In this document: one piece after another, positions 1 to 9,735 of the stretch
Layout: every line of letters begins with the position of its first letter
Position numbering within the stretch: position 1 is the stretch's first letter
Source of the DNA: Bacteroides intestinalis
Lineage (GTDB): Bacteria > Bacteroidota > Bacteroidia > Bacteroidales > Bacteroidaceae
DNA: 64,000 bases
Direction: 5' to 3'
Assembly: GCF_902364365.1 (NCBI RefSeq)
Contig: NZ_CABJDN010000009.1
Span: 1-64,000, forward strand
The notes under the pieces: generated by a model
Told to the model about the DNA's origin: nothing
Database searches by the model: none
The model's input: the letters and a program-made list of their open reading frames with translations, nothing else
Program-made: the position numbers and the translations under genes

Positions 1-2
1 TC

Positions 3-125
3 CAATTGGGTAATGAACGGGCCGTGCAGCTTCTCCAGATATTGGGGTTGAAGGACGATGCATTTATTTATTTCATATTAGGCACTATTCTACTGAGAGC
101 CAGCGATATATCTCTTTATCCTTAG
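3..125 (+). CDS. C-terminal end of an unidentified protein (partial)
   Basis: An open frame enters from the left edge of the window and runs for about 40 codons to a TAG at 123-125. The visible C-terminus has a charged stretch (about residues 1-20) and then a hydrophobic stretch containing FIYFILGTILL, which could be a buried helix or a membrane segment. I do not recognise the family. The only support for coding is the uninterrupted frame at the edge and its placement ahead of a long intergenic region, so a chance open frame is possible. The following gene has its own promoter, so co-transcription is not implied. Confidence 0.35.
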   Translation, partial: QLGNERAVQLLQILGLKDDAFIYFILGTILLRASDISLYP

Positions 126-133
126 GAATAGTC

Positions 134-223
134 GGGTGTTGACCTTGGTTAACAGGCCTATCAACCTTGGTTAACGAGCCGATTAACCTTGGTTGACAGG
201 CTCGTTAGCCAAGGTCAACACCC
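134..223. repeat. 22-bp-period minisatellite ending in an inverted copy
   Basis: Three direct units of 22 bp start at about 141, 163 and 185, each built on an ACCTTGGTT core followed by AAC or GAC. They are followed by an inverted copy. The outer arms at 134-153 and 204-223 are complementary over 20 bp with one G-T mismatch, so transcripts could fold into a long hairpin. The rest of the gap (about 224-479) holds no coding signal that I can see. No spacer-like variable sequence is present, so this is not a CRISPR array. Confidence 0.8.
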
Positions 224-479
224 AATAAAGCTTATTGGAAAATGCAACACACACAGGGTAAAAACAAATGGTCCCCTGTTTGCTTTCTAATCACTATTGA
301 AGCTTTTACCGCAAAACACATGGGCTGAATCCTGTTTAGCACACACTTCATATCATCAAAAAAAGGCTGAAATCGTAAAAACAGGAAGACCAAGTCCTAA
401 TTTCCCCTCTGTATTTCAATCACTTATAATTATTATTTTAGTTTACTGATTTTAGTATTTAGATTTCCCGGTTTCCAGC

Positions 480-487
480 TATTTTTG
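480..487 (+). promoter_or_regulatory. Bacteroidota -7 promoter element for the orphan tape-measure-like gene
   Basis: TATTTTTG matches the TAnnTTTG -7 consensus. Transcription would start near 494, leaving an untranslated leader of about 160 nt. The first bases of that leader can form a hairpin: 9-bp arms at 494-502 and 512-520 around a 9-nt loop. No clear -33 TTTG box was identified. Confidence 0.5.
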
Positions 488-654
488 CCTGTGTTCATTT
501 GAGGTCTCTCTTCAAATGAAGAATACAAATAATAAACTGCCGGATAATCGCTATGAAACACTAACGGTCACCCAAGACAGAAAGTATTAAAAGCAGACTG
601 AAAATCAATATATGATAATCAACAAATACAATATTAATATTAATTTTTATTCTT

Positions 655-1833
655 ATGAGAAATGAAAAAATAGACATGAGTAGGGAATCGGATGCTTTCC
701 GTATCTCCCAAGAAGGAGTGTATATTATTACAGGTACCAATTCAAAACATGGAATTACAGTATCTGCCGGAGTACATGCAACAATTATTCTGCAAAATGC
801 CAACTTATGTGATCCGGAAAACATGGGTGTTGCATTTCATATTGCGGAAGACTGTCATATCACGGTAATTCTTGAAGGAACCAATATACTACACAGTGGT
901 CGTGAAATGGCTGCAATCCAATCAAGAAAAAACTCCGTCCTGATCATTAAAGGCGACGGAAAATTAATTGCATACGGTGGAGAAGGTGCCGCCGGTATAG
1001 GATGCGGATATGCTACCGAATGTGGTGACATTATTATCGAAAGTGGAACCATAGAAGCCTATGCAGGTTATCAGCACGAGACTTCTTGGCGCGCGGGATC
1101 TGCAGGAATAGGCGGTGCCGGTCAATATGCAGGTCGAAAAAGTAAATGTGGAAACATAACTATTACAGGAGGAAAAATCATAGCTAAATGCGACAAAGGG
1201 AACTGGGATATTGGTCCGGGCGATCAAGGAACTTGTGGCAATGTCAAAGTAAATGAGAATGTAATAGCTCCCGGAGTGCGTGTATATAGCCCTCATTTAG
1301 GTACAGAACAATATGGAGATTTGAAACACGTACCTATATCCAATGCAGGATTGGTCATTCTCTTCCCATTTCTACCAATGCTTTTTATAAGGCTTAATAT
1401 GTTAAGCCAAGACCGCAGAAGTCTCAATAGTAACGAATCAAAAGTACGGGCTATATTCATTTTACAACGCCTTATATCAAATGAAGACAGGGAGTATGAT
1501 GAAAAAGATCTGTTCCTCAACCGTTTGTTAATAAATTATCCTTTCAATGAGCCACTCCCCAGAAGAGTGGAACTAAATCAAGATGAACTTAACACAATAG
1601 ATTCTCTATTGGAAGCAACAAAGACTAATTGGTCAAAAATGAGGAACACTTCAATGAGAGCCTTCCAAGAATCATTTTTGAACAGAACGGGATTTATAGA
1701 AAAAACTGAACATGAATGGATTCTAACTGTAGAGGAACGTGCATACGATATATTATTGGATAGCATTCCCTGGTCATACAAACTTGTACGGTTACCATGG
1801 ATGGAAAATATACTCAGGGTTAACTGGAGATAA
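655..1833 (+). CDS. Beta-helix domain fused to a contractile injection system tape-measure-type C-terminal domain
   Basis: The protein has 392 residues. Residues about 15-210 form short, regular repeats rich in G, I and V with alternating polar residues (for example GDGKLIAYGGEGAAGIG). They resemble the right-handed beta-helix of Cthe_2159-like carbohydrate-binding domains. Residues about 226-392 match my recollection of the CIS_TMP family (contractile injection system tape measure protein): NAGLVILFPFLPMLF near 230, LNRLL near 288, MRNTS near 329, LTVEERAYDILLD near 357 and LVRLPWM near 377. There is no signal peptide, which fits a cytoplasmic, CIS-type protein better than a surface adhesin. 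The hydrophobic 232-248 stretch is therefore probably part of the tape-measure domain and not a membrane anchor. No other injection-system gene is visible here. A start at 676 (Met8) is also possible. The domain calls are from memory and need a profile search. Confidence 0.7.
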   Translation: MRNEKIDMSRESDAFRISQEGVYIITGTNSKHGITVSAGVHATIILQNANLCDPENMGVAFHIAEDCHITVILEGTNILHSGREMAAIQSRKNSVLIIKGDGKLIAYGGEGAAGIGCGYATECGDIIIESGTIEAYAGYQHETSWRAGSAGIGGAGQYAGRKSKCGNITITGGKIIAKCDKGNWDIGPGDQGTCGNVKVNENVIAPGVRVYSPHLGTEQYGDLKHVPISNAGLVILFPFLPMLFIRLNMLSQDRRSLNSNESKVRAIFILQRLISNEDREYDEKDLFLNRLLINYPFNEPLPRRVELNQDELNTIDSLLEATKTNWSKMRNTSMRAFQESFLNRTGFIEKTEHEWILTVEERAYDILLDSIPWSYKLVRLPWMENILRVNWR

Positions 1834-1880
1834 AACCCAGCTCGGATAACAGTTCAAAAAATCACTTTTACATTTAAGTA

Positions 1881-1914
1881 ATCAGTATAGAAGATAAAAG
1901 TCTTCTATACTGAT
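1881..1914. terminator. Bidirectional hairpin terminator between convergent genes
   Basis: Perfect 14-bp arms at 1881-1894 and 1901-1914 enclose a 6-nt loop. The hairpin sits between the stop of the beta-helix/tape-measure gene and the stop of the aldolase gene, which converge on it, so it probably serves both. Confidence 0.75.
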
Positions 1915-1922
1915 CAAACACT

Positions 1923-2975
1923 TTATGCAATCGTTATTGAAGAATCCAAGTAAACATCCTGAATGGTATTCAATAATTGAACACCCTCTTCCATTGGCTT
2001 TTGGAATGCTTTTCGTCCGCTGATCAATCCCATTCCACCGGCACGTTTATTGATAACCGCCGTAACAACAGCATCACGCAAATCCGATTCTCCATGAGAT
2101 TCACCGCCGGAATTAATCAAACCGACACGCCCCATATAGCCATTAGCAACCTGGTAGCGACAAAGGTCGATAGGATGTGAAGTTGCGAGTTCAGAATACA
2201 TTCTTTCATCCGTTTTACCAAAGTGAATAGCTGTGAATCCGCCATTATTGGAAGGAAGTTTTTGTTTTACAATATCGGCCTTGATGGTCACTCCGATGTG
2301 GTTGGCCTGTCCGGTAAGGTCGGCTGCCGCATGGTAATCTGTACCATCTTTCTTAAAATCATTGTTTCTGAGATAGCACCAGAGGATGGTTGCCATACCT
2401 AACTCATGCGCATACTCAAAAGCCTGAGAGATCTCAACAACCTGACGGCGACTCTGTTCTGATCCGAAATAGATAGTGGCCCCCACAGCCACCGCACCCA
2501 TATTCCATGCCTCTTTCACTGTTCCGAACATTACCTGATCGTAAGAATTCGGATAAGTCAGCAATTCATTATGGTTCAGTTTCACAACAAAAGGTATTTT
2601 ATGGGCATATTTACGGGCAACAGCCCCTAATATACCAAATGTGGATGCAACTGCATTACAACCTCCCTCGATAGCCAGTTTCACTATATTTTCAGGATCA
2701 AAATAGATCGGATTAGGAGCGAATGATGCTCCGGCTGTATGTTCTATATCCTGATCGACCGGCAGAATAGATACATATCCGGTATTCGCAAGGCGTCCAT
2801 GTCCGTACAAAGCCTGCAAGCTATTAAGGGTACGTACATTTCTGTCAGAATCCACCCAGACCTTATCAATCATATCAGGTCCCGGAACATGAATTAGTTT
2901 CTTATCTATTGTCTTACACGTATGGTTCAGGTAATATTCTGCCTGTTGTCCCAACAAATCAACTGTTTTACTCAT
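1923..2975 (-). CDS. fbaB: Class I fructose-bisphosphate aldolase (FbaB/DhnA type)
   Basis: The protein has 350 residues, the same length as E. coli FbaB, and is collinear with that family. It cleaves fructose 1,6-bisphosphate to dihydroxyacetone phosphate and glyceraldehyde 3-phosphate through a lysine Schiff base in the cytoplasm. The segment ADIVKQK (about 233-239) carries the expected catalytic lysine, near residue 237. [16 protein letters not shown] near the C-terminus is the conserved phosphate-binding end of the barrel. It lies 58 bp downstream of the glycosyltransferase gene on the same strand with no obvious -7 element between, so it may be transcribed with the GH130/GT4 pair. It ends at a bidirectional hairpin. 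Confidence 0.9.
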   Translation of the reverse strand: MSKTVDLLGQQAEYYLNHTCKTIDKKLIHVPGPDMIDKVWVDSDRNVRTLNSLQALYGHGRLANTGYVSILPVDQDIEHTAGASFAPNPIYFDPENIVKLAIEGGCNAVASTFGILGAVARKYAHKIPFVVKLNHNELLTYPNSYDQVMFGTVKEAWNMGAVAVGATIYFGSEQSRRQVVEISQAFEYAHELGMATILWCYLRNNDFKKDGTDYHAAADLTGQANHIGVTIKADIVKQKLPSNNGGFTAIHFGKTDERMYSELATSHPIDLCRYQVANGYMGRVGLINSGGESHGESDLRDAVVTAVINKRAGGMGLISGRKAFQKPMEEGVQLLNTIQDVYLDSSITIA

Positions 2976-3033
2976 TATTATATCCGTTTTAAGTTATATG
3001 ATAAGAAACAGTTTTCACTTGTCTATTGTTTCG

Positions 3034-5244
3034 TCACTTCACAGAATAAGCAGTTACCAGAGCTAACCTTGCCATTAAATAACACACGGTCGATTCGGCC
3101 CCCTGATTCAAATTTATGTTATTCTCCTCCAAGCCGTCATAACACCCTCCGGTGGTCGGATTGTAAATAATCTGATGTAAATGGTTGTTTCCCAAAAACC
3201 AGTTGAAAGCATCAGTTTGCATACGAAGGTATTTTTCCTCTTTAAATACCTGATAGAATGTGCCTAAAGCAATTACCGTTCCCGCCACATCTACCGGTTG
3301 CTCTCCAAATCCATGATGTTCTTCTCCTTTATGCATCCATCCTTGATTAGAAATCACTTGAAGGCGATTTCCCACAAATAACTTCTTCAATAAGAATTCG
3401 AAAGCTTCCCAAGCTATCTGCTTATACTCCTCCCGACCGATGGCCTGATAAGCCAGCAACATTGATTCCGGCAAAATGCCGTTATCATAAGTGAGATATG
3501 TCTCAAACCATAACCACTCTCCACCTGCCGTCCGGCGATAGCACTGAACGAGCTTATTAGCCAATAACCCGATATAGGCATCTGCCTGAGCCGACGGACA
3601 CACACGGGTGTAGTAATAGAGCCCTTCGAGCATAAAAGCCATACTACGGGGAGACTCTATCCGGCTGAACTGCTGGAATGTCCGTTCGAAAACAGCCATT
3701 GCTTCTTCTTTCCACAAAGCCGGGAAATGTGCCGAACAAGAGATGAAATAGCCTAAAGCGCAAATGGCCCTCCCATTACTATCATCCAATCTTACTTCTT
3801 GATTTTGCGAAGTGAACAGTCCATCCTGATCCACATAATTCAGAAAAGAGCCATCCGGTTGCTGACAGTAACGGATAAAGTTCAGATAAGTCCTGACATA
3901 GCGTTCCTTCACCTTCCCTTTTCCGGTGGCAACAACCTGACACATTGCTATCAGTGCTCGCGCCGTATCATCCAGTGTATATCCCGTAGAGCTATCCGGG
4001 CGATTCCCTTTCGCAAACTGAATAATCCCCCATTGCCGACTCATACGCCGGATATGTGAGGTATTCACAGGAGGTAAAGAGTAAATCAACTCTTCCTCCG
4101 GCTCACCGGTCCGCTGAAAAAGCAGAGTGTAAGCAATTGCAACATTTTCCCAAGCTGTGGCCGCCGTCTTCTGCAAACCTACCAGTTTCATCTCAGTCCG
4201 CAGACTTTCATCAGCAAGTAAACGGTTGGCAGCTATAGCCAGTTGAACCGAGTCTTTAAAGTCAAAGATGATACCGGCATCATCGCTCAGCAACTCCAGT
4301 GCATGCGGAATAGGAGTAGCTATGATCGGACAGCCGCAACTGATGGCATAAACAAATGTCCCGCTGACTGCCTGATTCGGATCGCTCGAAGTGAAAAGAT
4401 ACACATCTGTCAACTGCAAATATTCCAACAGAACGGGCAATTCAAGATATTGATTAATAAAGAGTACATGTTCTTCCAGATGCAAATCTTTTATTTTCTC
4501 TTTTAGCAGATTGCGATACTTCTCCCCTTCCACCTTCAGCACTCCCGGATGGGTTTTCCCGATGATAAGGAAGATTACGGAAGGATTCTCTTTCACGATA
4601 TCCGGCAAAGCACCCAAAGTGGTCTCTATACTTTTTCCGGGGCTGAGTAAGCCGAAAGTAGAAAGGACACGCCTACCCGAAAGTTTATAAAAACTCTTCA
4701 GCATATTCTTATCCTTAAATGACACCAGATGAGTACCATGAGGAATCACCTCGATTTTACCATCATCTGCATGATACACCCGCAACAAAATGCGCCGGGA
4801 ATTTTGCGTCATGACTACCAGATACTTGCAGGCAACTATCATTCTCCTCACACTTCCATACATATCAAGAGAAGGTTGCGAAAGAACGGTGTGGAAGGTA
4901 AGAATCACCGGTTTAGATAATTGCTCCAGCATTTCAAGGAAAGCTTCTTCCTGCTCCATATACAATCCGAATTCATGCTGTACAAGTACAATTTCAACTT
5001 CAGAATCTTCATTCAACTGCTTGGTCAAAGTAGCAAAAGCCGATGCATCCGAAGTGTTGAGAACATACTCTACCGCTTGCTTCCGGGTATAGGCATATTT
5101 CTCCGTACCGGACTCTACCGCACATATCCTGATGGAATAAGAATTTCCAAACTTTGACTGAATAGCCCGGATCAAATCCTGGGCAAAGGTGGCTATGCCA
5201 CATTCACGAGGAGGATAGGTAGTGATACATACTATTTTTCTCAT
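3034..5244 (-). CDS. Two-domain protein: GT4 glycosyltransferase plus C-terminal alpha/alpha barrel-like domain
   Basis: The protein has 736 residues. The N-terminal part (about 1-380) starts with the glycine-rich PPRECGIATF loop typical of GT4 enzymes and later shows SGTFVYAISCGCPIIATP, the donor-site region of the fold. The C-terminal part (about 400-736) contains TGYTLDDTARALIAM and repeated helical pairs like those of alpha/alpha-toroid glycosidase-like proteins. No signal peptide is present, so it probably acts in the cytoplasm on an activated sugar donor; the substrate cannot be read from sequence. Its start overlaps the stop of the upstream GH130 gene by 4 bp, indicating translational coupling. 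The partner suggests chemistry on mannosides, but this is inferred only from the neighbour. Confidence 0.75.
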   Translation of the reverse strand: MRKIVCITTYPPRECGIATFAQDLIRAIQSKFGNSYSIRICAVESGTEKYAYTRKQAVEYVLNTSDASAFATLTKQLNEDSEVEIVLVQHEFGLYMEQEEAFLEMLEQLSKPVILTFHTVLSQPSLDMYGSVRRMIVACKYLVVMTQNSRRILLRVYHADDGKIEVIPHGTHLVSFKDKNMLKSFYKLSGRRVLSTFGLLSPGKSIETTLGALPDIVKENPSVIFLIIGKTHPGVLKVEGEKYRNLLKEKIKDLHLEEHVLFINQYLELPVLLEYLQLTDVYLFTSSDPNQAVSGTFVYAISCGCPIIATPIPHALELLSDDAGIIFDFKDSVQLAIAANRLLADESLRTEMKLVGLQKTAATAWENVAIAYTLLFQRTGEPEEELIYSLPPVNTSHIRRMSRQWGIIQFAKGNRPDSSTGYTLDDTARALIAMCQVVATGKGKVKERYVRTYLNFIRYCQQPDGSFLNYVDQDGLFTSQNQEVRLDDSNGRAICALGYFISCSAHFPALWKEEAMAVFERTFQQFSRIESPRSMAFMLEGLYYYTRVCPSAQADAYIGLLANKLVQCYRRTAGGEWLWFETYLTYDNGILPESMLLAYQAIGREEYKQIAWEAFEFLLKKLFVGNRLQVISNQGWMHKGEEHHGFGEQPVDVAGTVIALGTFYQVFKEEKYLRMQTDAFNWFLGNNHLHQIIYNPTTGGCYDGLEENNINLNQGAESTVCYLMARLALVTAYSVK

Positions 5245-6272
5245 TTAATTTGTTTTATTAATTCATCCAATAACTCTGTCAGTTGCACTGACGCACAGGC
5301 GATGTACTTATCGGCTGCTCCATAATATATATAGAGTGTATCACCAAACAAGGCGGCGCCCGTTGGGAAACAAACTCTATTGACTACACCGGACAGTTCA
5401 TATTTTGTCTCGGGAGTGAACAACGGATAAGGCAAACGGGCTATTTCAATAGCCGGATTGTCAATATCCAGTAGAGCCGCGCAAGCGGAATAAACATAAC
5501 CGGAAGGAGTGTCGTAGACACTATGATAAATCAGCAGCCAACCGGCACTTGTCTCTATCGGCGGACAACCGGCTCCGATATAGCTCGACTCATGGTCGTG
5601 ATAAGGTGCCAGCAAAATACGTTTAGCGAAATTCTGGTAATATCTTTTCCAGAATTCTTTCGTCAACATATCCAGGCGCTCCACTGCTACGTATTGAATA
5701 TCAGGACGGATACGATGCATGAAATAAAACTTCCCATTGATTTTACGAGGGAAGAAAACCACATTCTTATCCATCATATAGAGTGGATGTCCTTTCTCAT
5801 TAGTTGCTTCGCGCTTATTGCCTGAACGAAAATACTTACTGATAATCGCCTGCTGGGTACGAAGCAACTCCCGAAACTGTGGATAAGTGATCTGGGAAGT
5901 GATAATGCCCCGCTTCTCAAAATGTCTCAAGTCAGAAGAGAGTGCCAAGGCTCCTACTGCACTATAACCATCATAAGCCGTATAAGTAAGGTAATAAAGA
6001 CCATCGATTTTCACGATTCGAGGGTCTTCCACGCCCTGACTTTCATAACTATATTCAGGAACCAACAAAGGAACCGTGTCCCTCTCCACGACTTTCAAAG
6101 GTCCCTCAAGGCGACAATACCCGATAGACGAATGATTTCCTTCTCTTACAGCACGATAGAACATGTGCACGGAACTCCCTTCTACAATCACCGCCGGATT
6201 CATCACTCCCTCATTCTCAAATTCAAGCGAAGTGCCTTCCAGTATAATACCCTCTCTCTTTACAGACACCAT
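5241..6272 (-). CDS. GH130 family glycoside phosphorylase/hydrolase (beta-mannoside type)
   Basis: The protein has 343 residues with a five-bladed propeller pattern. Residues near 75-85 carry GVEDPRIV, the conserved EDPR motif of GH130 enzymes, followed by YYLTYTAYDG. Characterised GH130 members act on beta-mannosides, many as phosphorylases that release mannose 1-phosphate and others as hydrolases; which applies here cannot be told. There is no signal peptide, so the enzyme is probably cytoplasmic. It is the first gene of a run with the GT4 protein (4-bp overlap) and then the aldolase. No convincing TAnnTTTG element was found in the sequence just upstream. Confidence 0.85.
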   Translation of the reverse strand: MVSVKREGIILEGTSLEFENEGVMNPAVIVEGSSVHMFYRAVREGNHSSIGYCRLEGPLKVVERDTVPLLVPEYSYESQGVEDPRIVKIDGLYYLTYTAYDGYSAVGALALSSDLRHFEKRGIITSQITYPQFRELLRTQQAIISKYFRSGNKREATNEKGHPLYMMDKNVVFFPRKINGKFYFMHRIRPDIQYVAVERLDMLTKEFWKRYYQNFAKRILLAPYHDHESSYIGAGCPPIETSAGWLLIYHSVYDTPSGYVYSACAALLDIDNPAIEIARLPYPLFTPETKYELSGVVNRVCFPTGAALFGDTLYIYYGAADKYIACASVQLTELLDELIKQIK

Positions 6273-6795
6273 TATACTTTAGGTATTATGCTCATTCCTT
6301 TATTACTCTTGCTCCCTCTTTCTCTCTGATACTCAGTCAGTACTTTTATCTTATTTTCTGACTTTTCTTTCTTTGCTTCTTTCTTTCTCTCTTTACCTTT
6401 CATGATTCATTTCTTTTTAGGATAGTTTATACTCGGGGATAAAACAGGCGGGATTTTTCTTTTTGGCAAGTTACGACATTAATCCGCAAGAATGTGATAA
6501 AGAGCTGATTATTGTCCTTTTATAACAGATTAATACAATTATATGGTATGTTGCTGTGCAAGCGGAACGCTCTGCAAACTCTTGGATATCTGTTTTACTA
6601 AAACCTGATTATAATAATTACACAAAACGAGAACAAATATCGTTTGTACAGGCTCGTCAAAATAGCGACAGGAGTTCACCAATATCGGACTAAGTGTACC
6701 CCTTTGGGACTTTCGGTTGTTGGGGGTACGAGTTAGGTTACTAACTTTGTCTTTTAGGGTCTAAATGATGTCCGATTGGGCAGACATAAGGGGAT
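6273..6795. other. Long intergenic region without a recognised gene
   Basis: This gap lies between the divergently placed GH130 gene and the tRNA-Ser terminator. The GH130-proximal part is pyrimidine-rich on the plus strand. Short open frames occur on both strands, but none has a start, ribosome binding site and recognisable product. No integrase or transposase remnant was found, although its position beside a tRNA-Ser gene is a common integration site. Confidence 0.5.
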
Positions 6796-6832
6796 AAAAA
6801 AAGTTCCACAAATCGTTGAATTTGTGGAACTT
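6796..6832 (-). terminator. Rho-independent terminator of tRNA-Ser(UGA) copy 1
   Basis: Arms of 13 bp at 6801-6813 and 6820-6832 are perfectly complementary. Read on the minus strand the hairpin is followed by a run of T, the classical intrinsic terminator layout, about 40 bp beyond the tRNA 3' end. Confidence 0.85.
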
Positions 6833-6868
6833 GGCTGTTCTTTGTCCGGTTTTGTCCGGTTAGTTCAG

Positions 6869-6953
6869 CGGAGAGACAGGGATTCGAACCCCGGGTACCT
6901 CGCAGTACAACGGTTTTCAAGACCGCCGCAATCGACCACTCTGCCACCTCTCC
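6869..6953 (-). tRNA. tRNA-Ser (anticodon UGA), copy 1
   Basis: The minus strand begins GGAGAGGTGGCAGAGTGG and carries a CTTGAAA anticodon loop (anticodon TGA), a long class II variable arm and the GGTTCGAATCC T-loop. The acceptor stem closes with one G-T pair, and a G discriminator is at 6869. CCA is not encoded. The same 85-nt gene occurs again at 18979-19063. Very short open frames across it on both strands are artefacts of the tRNA. Confidence 0.97.
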
Positions 6954-6993
6954 AAACTTCTCTTTCAAGAAGTGCTTTTCTCTTAAAGCGGTG

Positions 6994-7001
6994 CAAAGTT
7001 A
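6994..7001 (-). promoter_or_regulatory. -7 promoter element of tRNA-Ser(UGA) copy 1
   Basis: On the minus strand the element reads TAACTTTG, a match to TAnnTTTG, about 40 bp upstream of the mature tRNA 5' end. The surrounding AAAGCGGTGCAAAG context is also found upstream of copy 2. Confidence 0.7.
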
Positions 7002-7013
7002 CTATTCTTTTTT

Positions 7014-7449
7014 AATATCACAAACATTTTAGCACAAAAATATTATCTCTACGAAATTTTACACATACTTCTAAAGGATTCAGCTAAGCTTACAAATCTC
7101 CACAGACAGTCAAGTTGAAAAACAATGTCTACTGATATCGTTTATTAACGGAAGAAGCATATGGCTAAATCAAGAAAAGTCACCAGTACAGATCAGTTAA
7201 TGCAGTTCCCATAAGCGGTCACAAGCGTTCCCATTAAGAGATACGACCTAACATTCTAATTATTAATAATCTACTCTAAAAGTGAGGGTAGTGAGGGTAA
7301 ATAGCGTCAACTTTTTATTGAAAACCCTGAGTTCAAGTCATAAATGCGACACTTCAGGAAACAAGATATGGCATACCTAACAATAGTTATTTTATGTCGT
7401 ACAACATAAAAACCGGCTATTCATGCACTGCTATATGGAAAAAAGATAG
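7014..7449. other. Intergenic region upstream of pflB
   Basis: I found no supportable gene here. The stretch is AT-rich and forms the long upstream region of pflB. A short duplicated motif GTGAGGGTA occurs near 7280-7300. No convincing FNR-type palindrome was identified by eye. Confidence 0.4.
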
Positions 7450-7457
7450 TAATTTTG
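7450..7457 (+). promoter_or_regulatory. -7 promoter element of pflB-pflA
   Basis: TAATTTTG matches the TAnnTTTG consensus and lies about 40 bp ahead of the pflB start, a normal leader length for the genus. Confidence 0.65.
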
Positions 7458-7496
7458 CAGTCCTTATTAGGATAACAACCATTACCCACTAACAAA

Positions 7497-9734
7497 ATGA
7501 ATATTATGGAATTGAACAAAACCTTTATTGACGGGCTTTGGAGCAAAGAAATCAATGTCAGTGATTTCGTGAGTAAAAACATCGCGCCTTATACTGGAGA
7601 CGCTTCTTTCCTGCAAGGACCTACCGAACGTACCAAACATATTTGGGAGCTTTGCCTCAAAGCACTCGAAGAAGAAAGAGCTAACAACGGAGTACGTTCT
7701 CTCGACCCCCACACTGTATCAACTATTACTTCACATCAGGCCGGCTATATAGATAAGGAGAATGAACTTATCGTTGGCTTGCAGACAGACGAGCTGTTGA
7801 AACGTGCTATCAAGCCATTCGGTGGCATCAATGTGGTAGCTAAAGCTTGCCGCGAAAACGGTGTAGAAGTAGATGATAAAGTAAAGGATATCTTTACCCA
7901 TTATCGCAAGACACACAATGACGGCGTATTCGACGTATATACTGAAGAGATCCGCTCATTCCGGTCATTGGGTTTCCTCACCGGACTTCCCGATAACTAT
8001 GCCCGCGGACGTATCATCGGTGACTACCGTCGTCTGGCCCTTTACGGTATCGACCGCCTCATCGAAGCCAAAATGGAAGATTTACACAATCTGACCGGCC
8101 CGATGACTGACGACCGCATTCGCCTGCGTGAAGAAGTGGCAGAGCAGATCAAGGCTTTGAAAGATATTAAGATAATGGGCGGATATTACGGACTCGATCT
8201 CAGTCGCCCGGCTACTTCCGCACAGGAAGCTGTGCAATGGGTGTACATGGCTTATCTGGCCGCTGTAAAAGAGCAAGACGGTGCAGCCATGTCTCTGGGT
8301 AACGTTTCTTCGTTCCTCGACATCTTTATTGAATATGATCTGGCACACGGTAAAATCAATGAAACATTTGCCCAGGAGCTGATCGACCAGTTCGTTATCA
8401 AACTCCGCATGGTGCGCCATCTGCGTATGCAGTCATACAACGATATCTTTGCCGGAGACCCGACTTGGGTAACGGAAGCCATCGGCGGACGTTTCAACGA
8501 CGGACGTGTGAAGGTAACAAAGACTTCCTTCCGCTTCCTGCAAACACTGTACAACCTCGGTCCTTCTCCCGAACCGAACCTGACCATACTTTGGGGACCT
8601 GAACTCCCTGAAGGCTTCAAGGAATTCTGTGCACAAGTATCTGTAGATACCAGCTCCATCCAATACGAAAATGATAACCTGATGCGCGAAGTACGTAACT
8701 GCGACGACTATGGTATCGCATGTTGTGTATCCTATCAGGCTATCGGCAAGCAGATACAGTTCTTCGGGGCACGTGCCAACCTGGCAAAAGCCTTGTTGCT
8801 TGCCATCAACGGCGGACGTTGCGAAAATACCGGTACTGTCATGGTAAAAGGTATTCCCGTATTGACCGGTGAAACATTGAAGTTCGAGGAAGTAATGTCG
8901 AACTACAAGAAAGTGCTGACCGAAATAGCCCGTGTCTACAACGAGGCAATGAACATCATCCACTTCATGCACGATAAGTATTATTACGAAAAGGCTCAGA
9001 TGGCATTTATCGACACGAATCCACGCATTAATCTGGCTTACGGTGTAGCAGGTCTTTCCATTGCCATCGACTCACTGTCAGCCATCAAGAATGCAAAGGT
9101 TACAGCCCGTCGCAACGACATCGGCTTGACGGAAGGTTTCGATATCGACGGTACATTCCCATGTTTCGGTAATAATGACGACCGTGTGGACCACCTCGGG
9201 GTAGACTTGGTATATTATTTCAGCGAAGAACTGAAAAAGTTGCCCGTTTACAAGAACGCCCGTCCTACCCTTTCATTGCTGACGATTACATCTAATGTAA
9301 TGTACGGTAAGAAAACAGGTGCTACTCCTGACGGACGTGCCAAGGGTGTAGCTTTCGCCCCGGGTGCCAACCCGATGCACGGACGCGATAAGAACGGTGC
9401 CATCGCATCACTGAGTTCCGTTGCCAAGTTGCGTTATCGCGACTCACAGGACGGTATCAGTAATACATTCTCTATCGTTCCGAAATCTCTTGGCCCGACA
9501 CCTGAAGACCGTGTTGAAAACTTGGTAACAATGATGGACGGTTACTTTACTAAAGGTGCACACCACCTGAACGTAAACGTGCTGAACCGTGAAATGCTGG
9601 AAGATGCCATGGAACATCCGGAAAAATATCCGCAACTCACTATTCGTGTTTCCGGCTATGCTGTGAACTTCGTGAAACTGAGCCGCGAGCATCAGTTAGA
9701 AGTTATCAGCCGTAGTTTCCACGAAAGAATGTAA
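7497..9734 (+). CDS. pflB: Pyruvate formate-lyase (formate C-acetyltransferase)
   Basis: The protein has 745 residues. It converts pyruvate and CoA to acetyl-CoA and formate in anaerobic mixed-acid fermentation, using a glycyl radical. The active-site cysteine pair is visible in IACCVS (Cys409 and Cys410). The C-terminal RVSGYAV motif places the radical glycine at about residue 720. Both are where the family expects them and nothing is truncated. An alternative start at 7506 (MELNKT) is equally plausible, because homologues often begin there. The activase gene follows after one base, so the two form an operon. A -7 element lies at 7450. The enzyme is cytoplasmic and oxygen-sensitive once activated. 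Confidence 0.97.
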   Translation: MNIMELNKTFIDGLWSKEINVSDFVSKNIAPYTGDASFLQGPTERTKHIWELCLKALEEERANNGVRSLDPHTVSTITSHQAGYIDKENELIVGLQTDELLKRAIKPFGGINVVAKACRENGVEVDDKVKDIFTHYRKTHNDGVFDVYTEEIRSFRSLGFLTGLPDNYARGRIIGDYRRLALYGIDRLIEAKMEDLHNLTGPMTDDRIRLREEVAEQIKALKDIKIMGGYYGLDLSRPATSAQEAVQWVYMAYLAAVKEQDGAAMSLGNVSSFLDIFIEYDLAHGKINETFAQELIDQFVIKLRMVRHLRMQSYNDIFAGDPTWVTEAIGGRFNDGRVKVTKTSFRFLQTLYNLGPSPEPNLTILWGPELPEGFKEFCAQVSVDTSSIQYENDNLMREVRNCDDYGIACCVSYQAIGKQIQFFGARANLAKALLLAINGGRCENTGTVMVKGIPVLTGETLKFEEVMSNYKKVLTEIARVYNEAMNIIHFMHDKYYYEKAQMAFIDTNPRINLAYGVAGLSIAIDSLSAIKNAKVTARRNDIGLTEGFDIDGTFPCFGNNDDRVDHLGVDLVYYFSEELKKLPVYKNARPTLSLLTITSNVMYGKKTGATPDGRAKGVAFAPGANPMHGRDKNGAIASLSSVAKLRYRDSQDGISNTFSIVPKSLGPTPEDRVENLVTMMDGYFTKGAHHLNVNVLNREMLEDAMEHPEKYPQLTIRVSGYAVNFVKLSREHQLEVISRSFHERM

Positions 9735-9735
9735 T

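Noticed and set aside
134..223. Possible CRISPR array from regularly spaced ACCTTGGTT repeats
   Set aside because: Units follow each other with no variable spacers of constant size, one copy is inverted, and there are no cas genes nearby.
1344..1400. Transmembrane helix in the beta-helix protein (residues about 232-248)
   Set aside because: The hydrophobic stretch coincides with the conserved NAGLVxLxPFL motif of the CIS tape-measure family, and the protein has no signal peptide.
5922..6329. Antisense open frame across the GH130 gene start
   Set aside because: It is a shadow of the GH130 coding sequence and its pyrimidine-rich upstream region, with no family similarity.
6273..6868. Integrated element scar beside tRNA-Ser
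   Set aside because: No integrase, no direct repeat of the tRNA 3' end and no phage-like gene could be found.
6741..7015. Open frames on both strands across tRNA-Ser(UGA) copy 1
   Set aside because: They read through the tRNA and its terminator; the same peptides appear at the second tRNA-Ser site, showing that they are tRNA artefacts.
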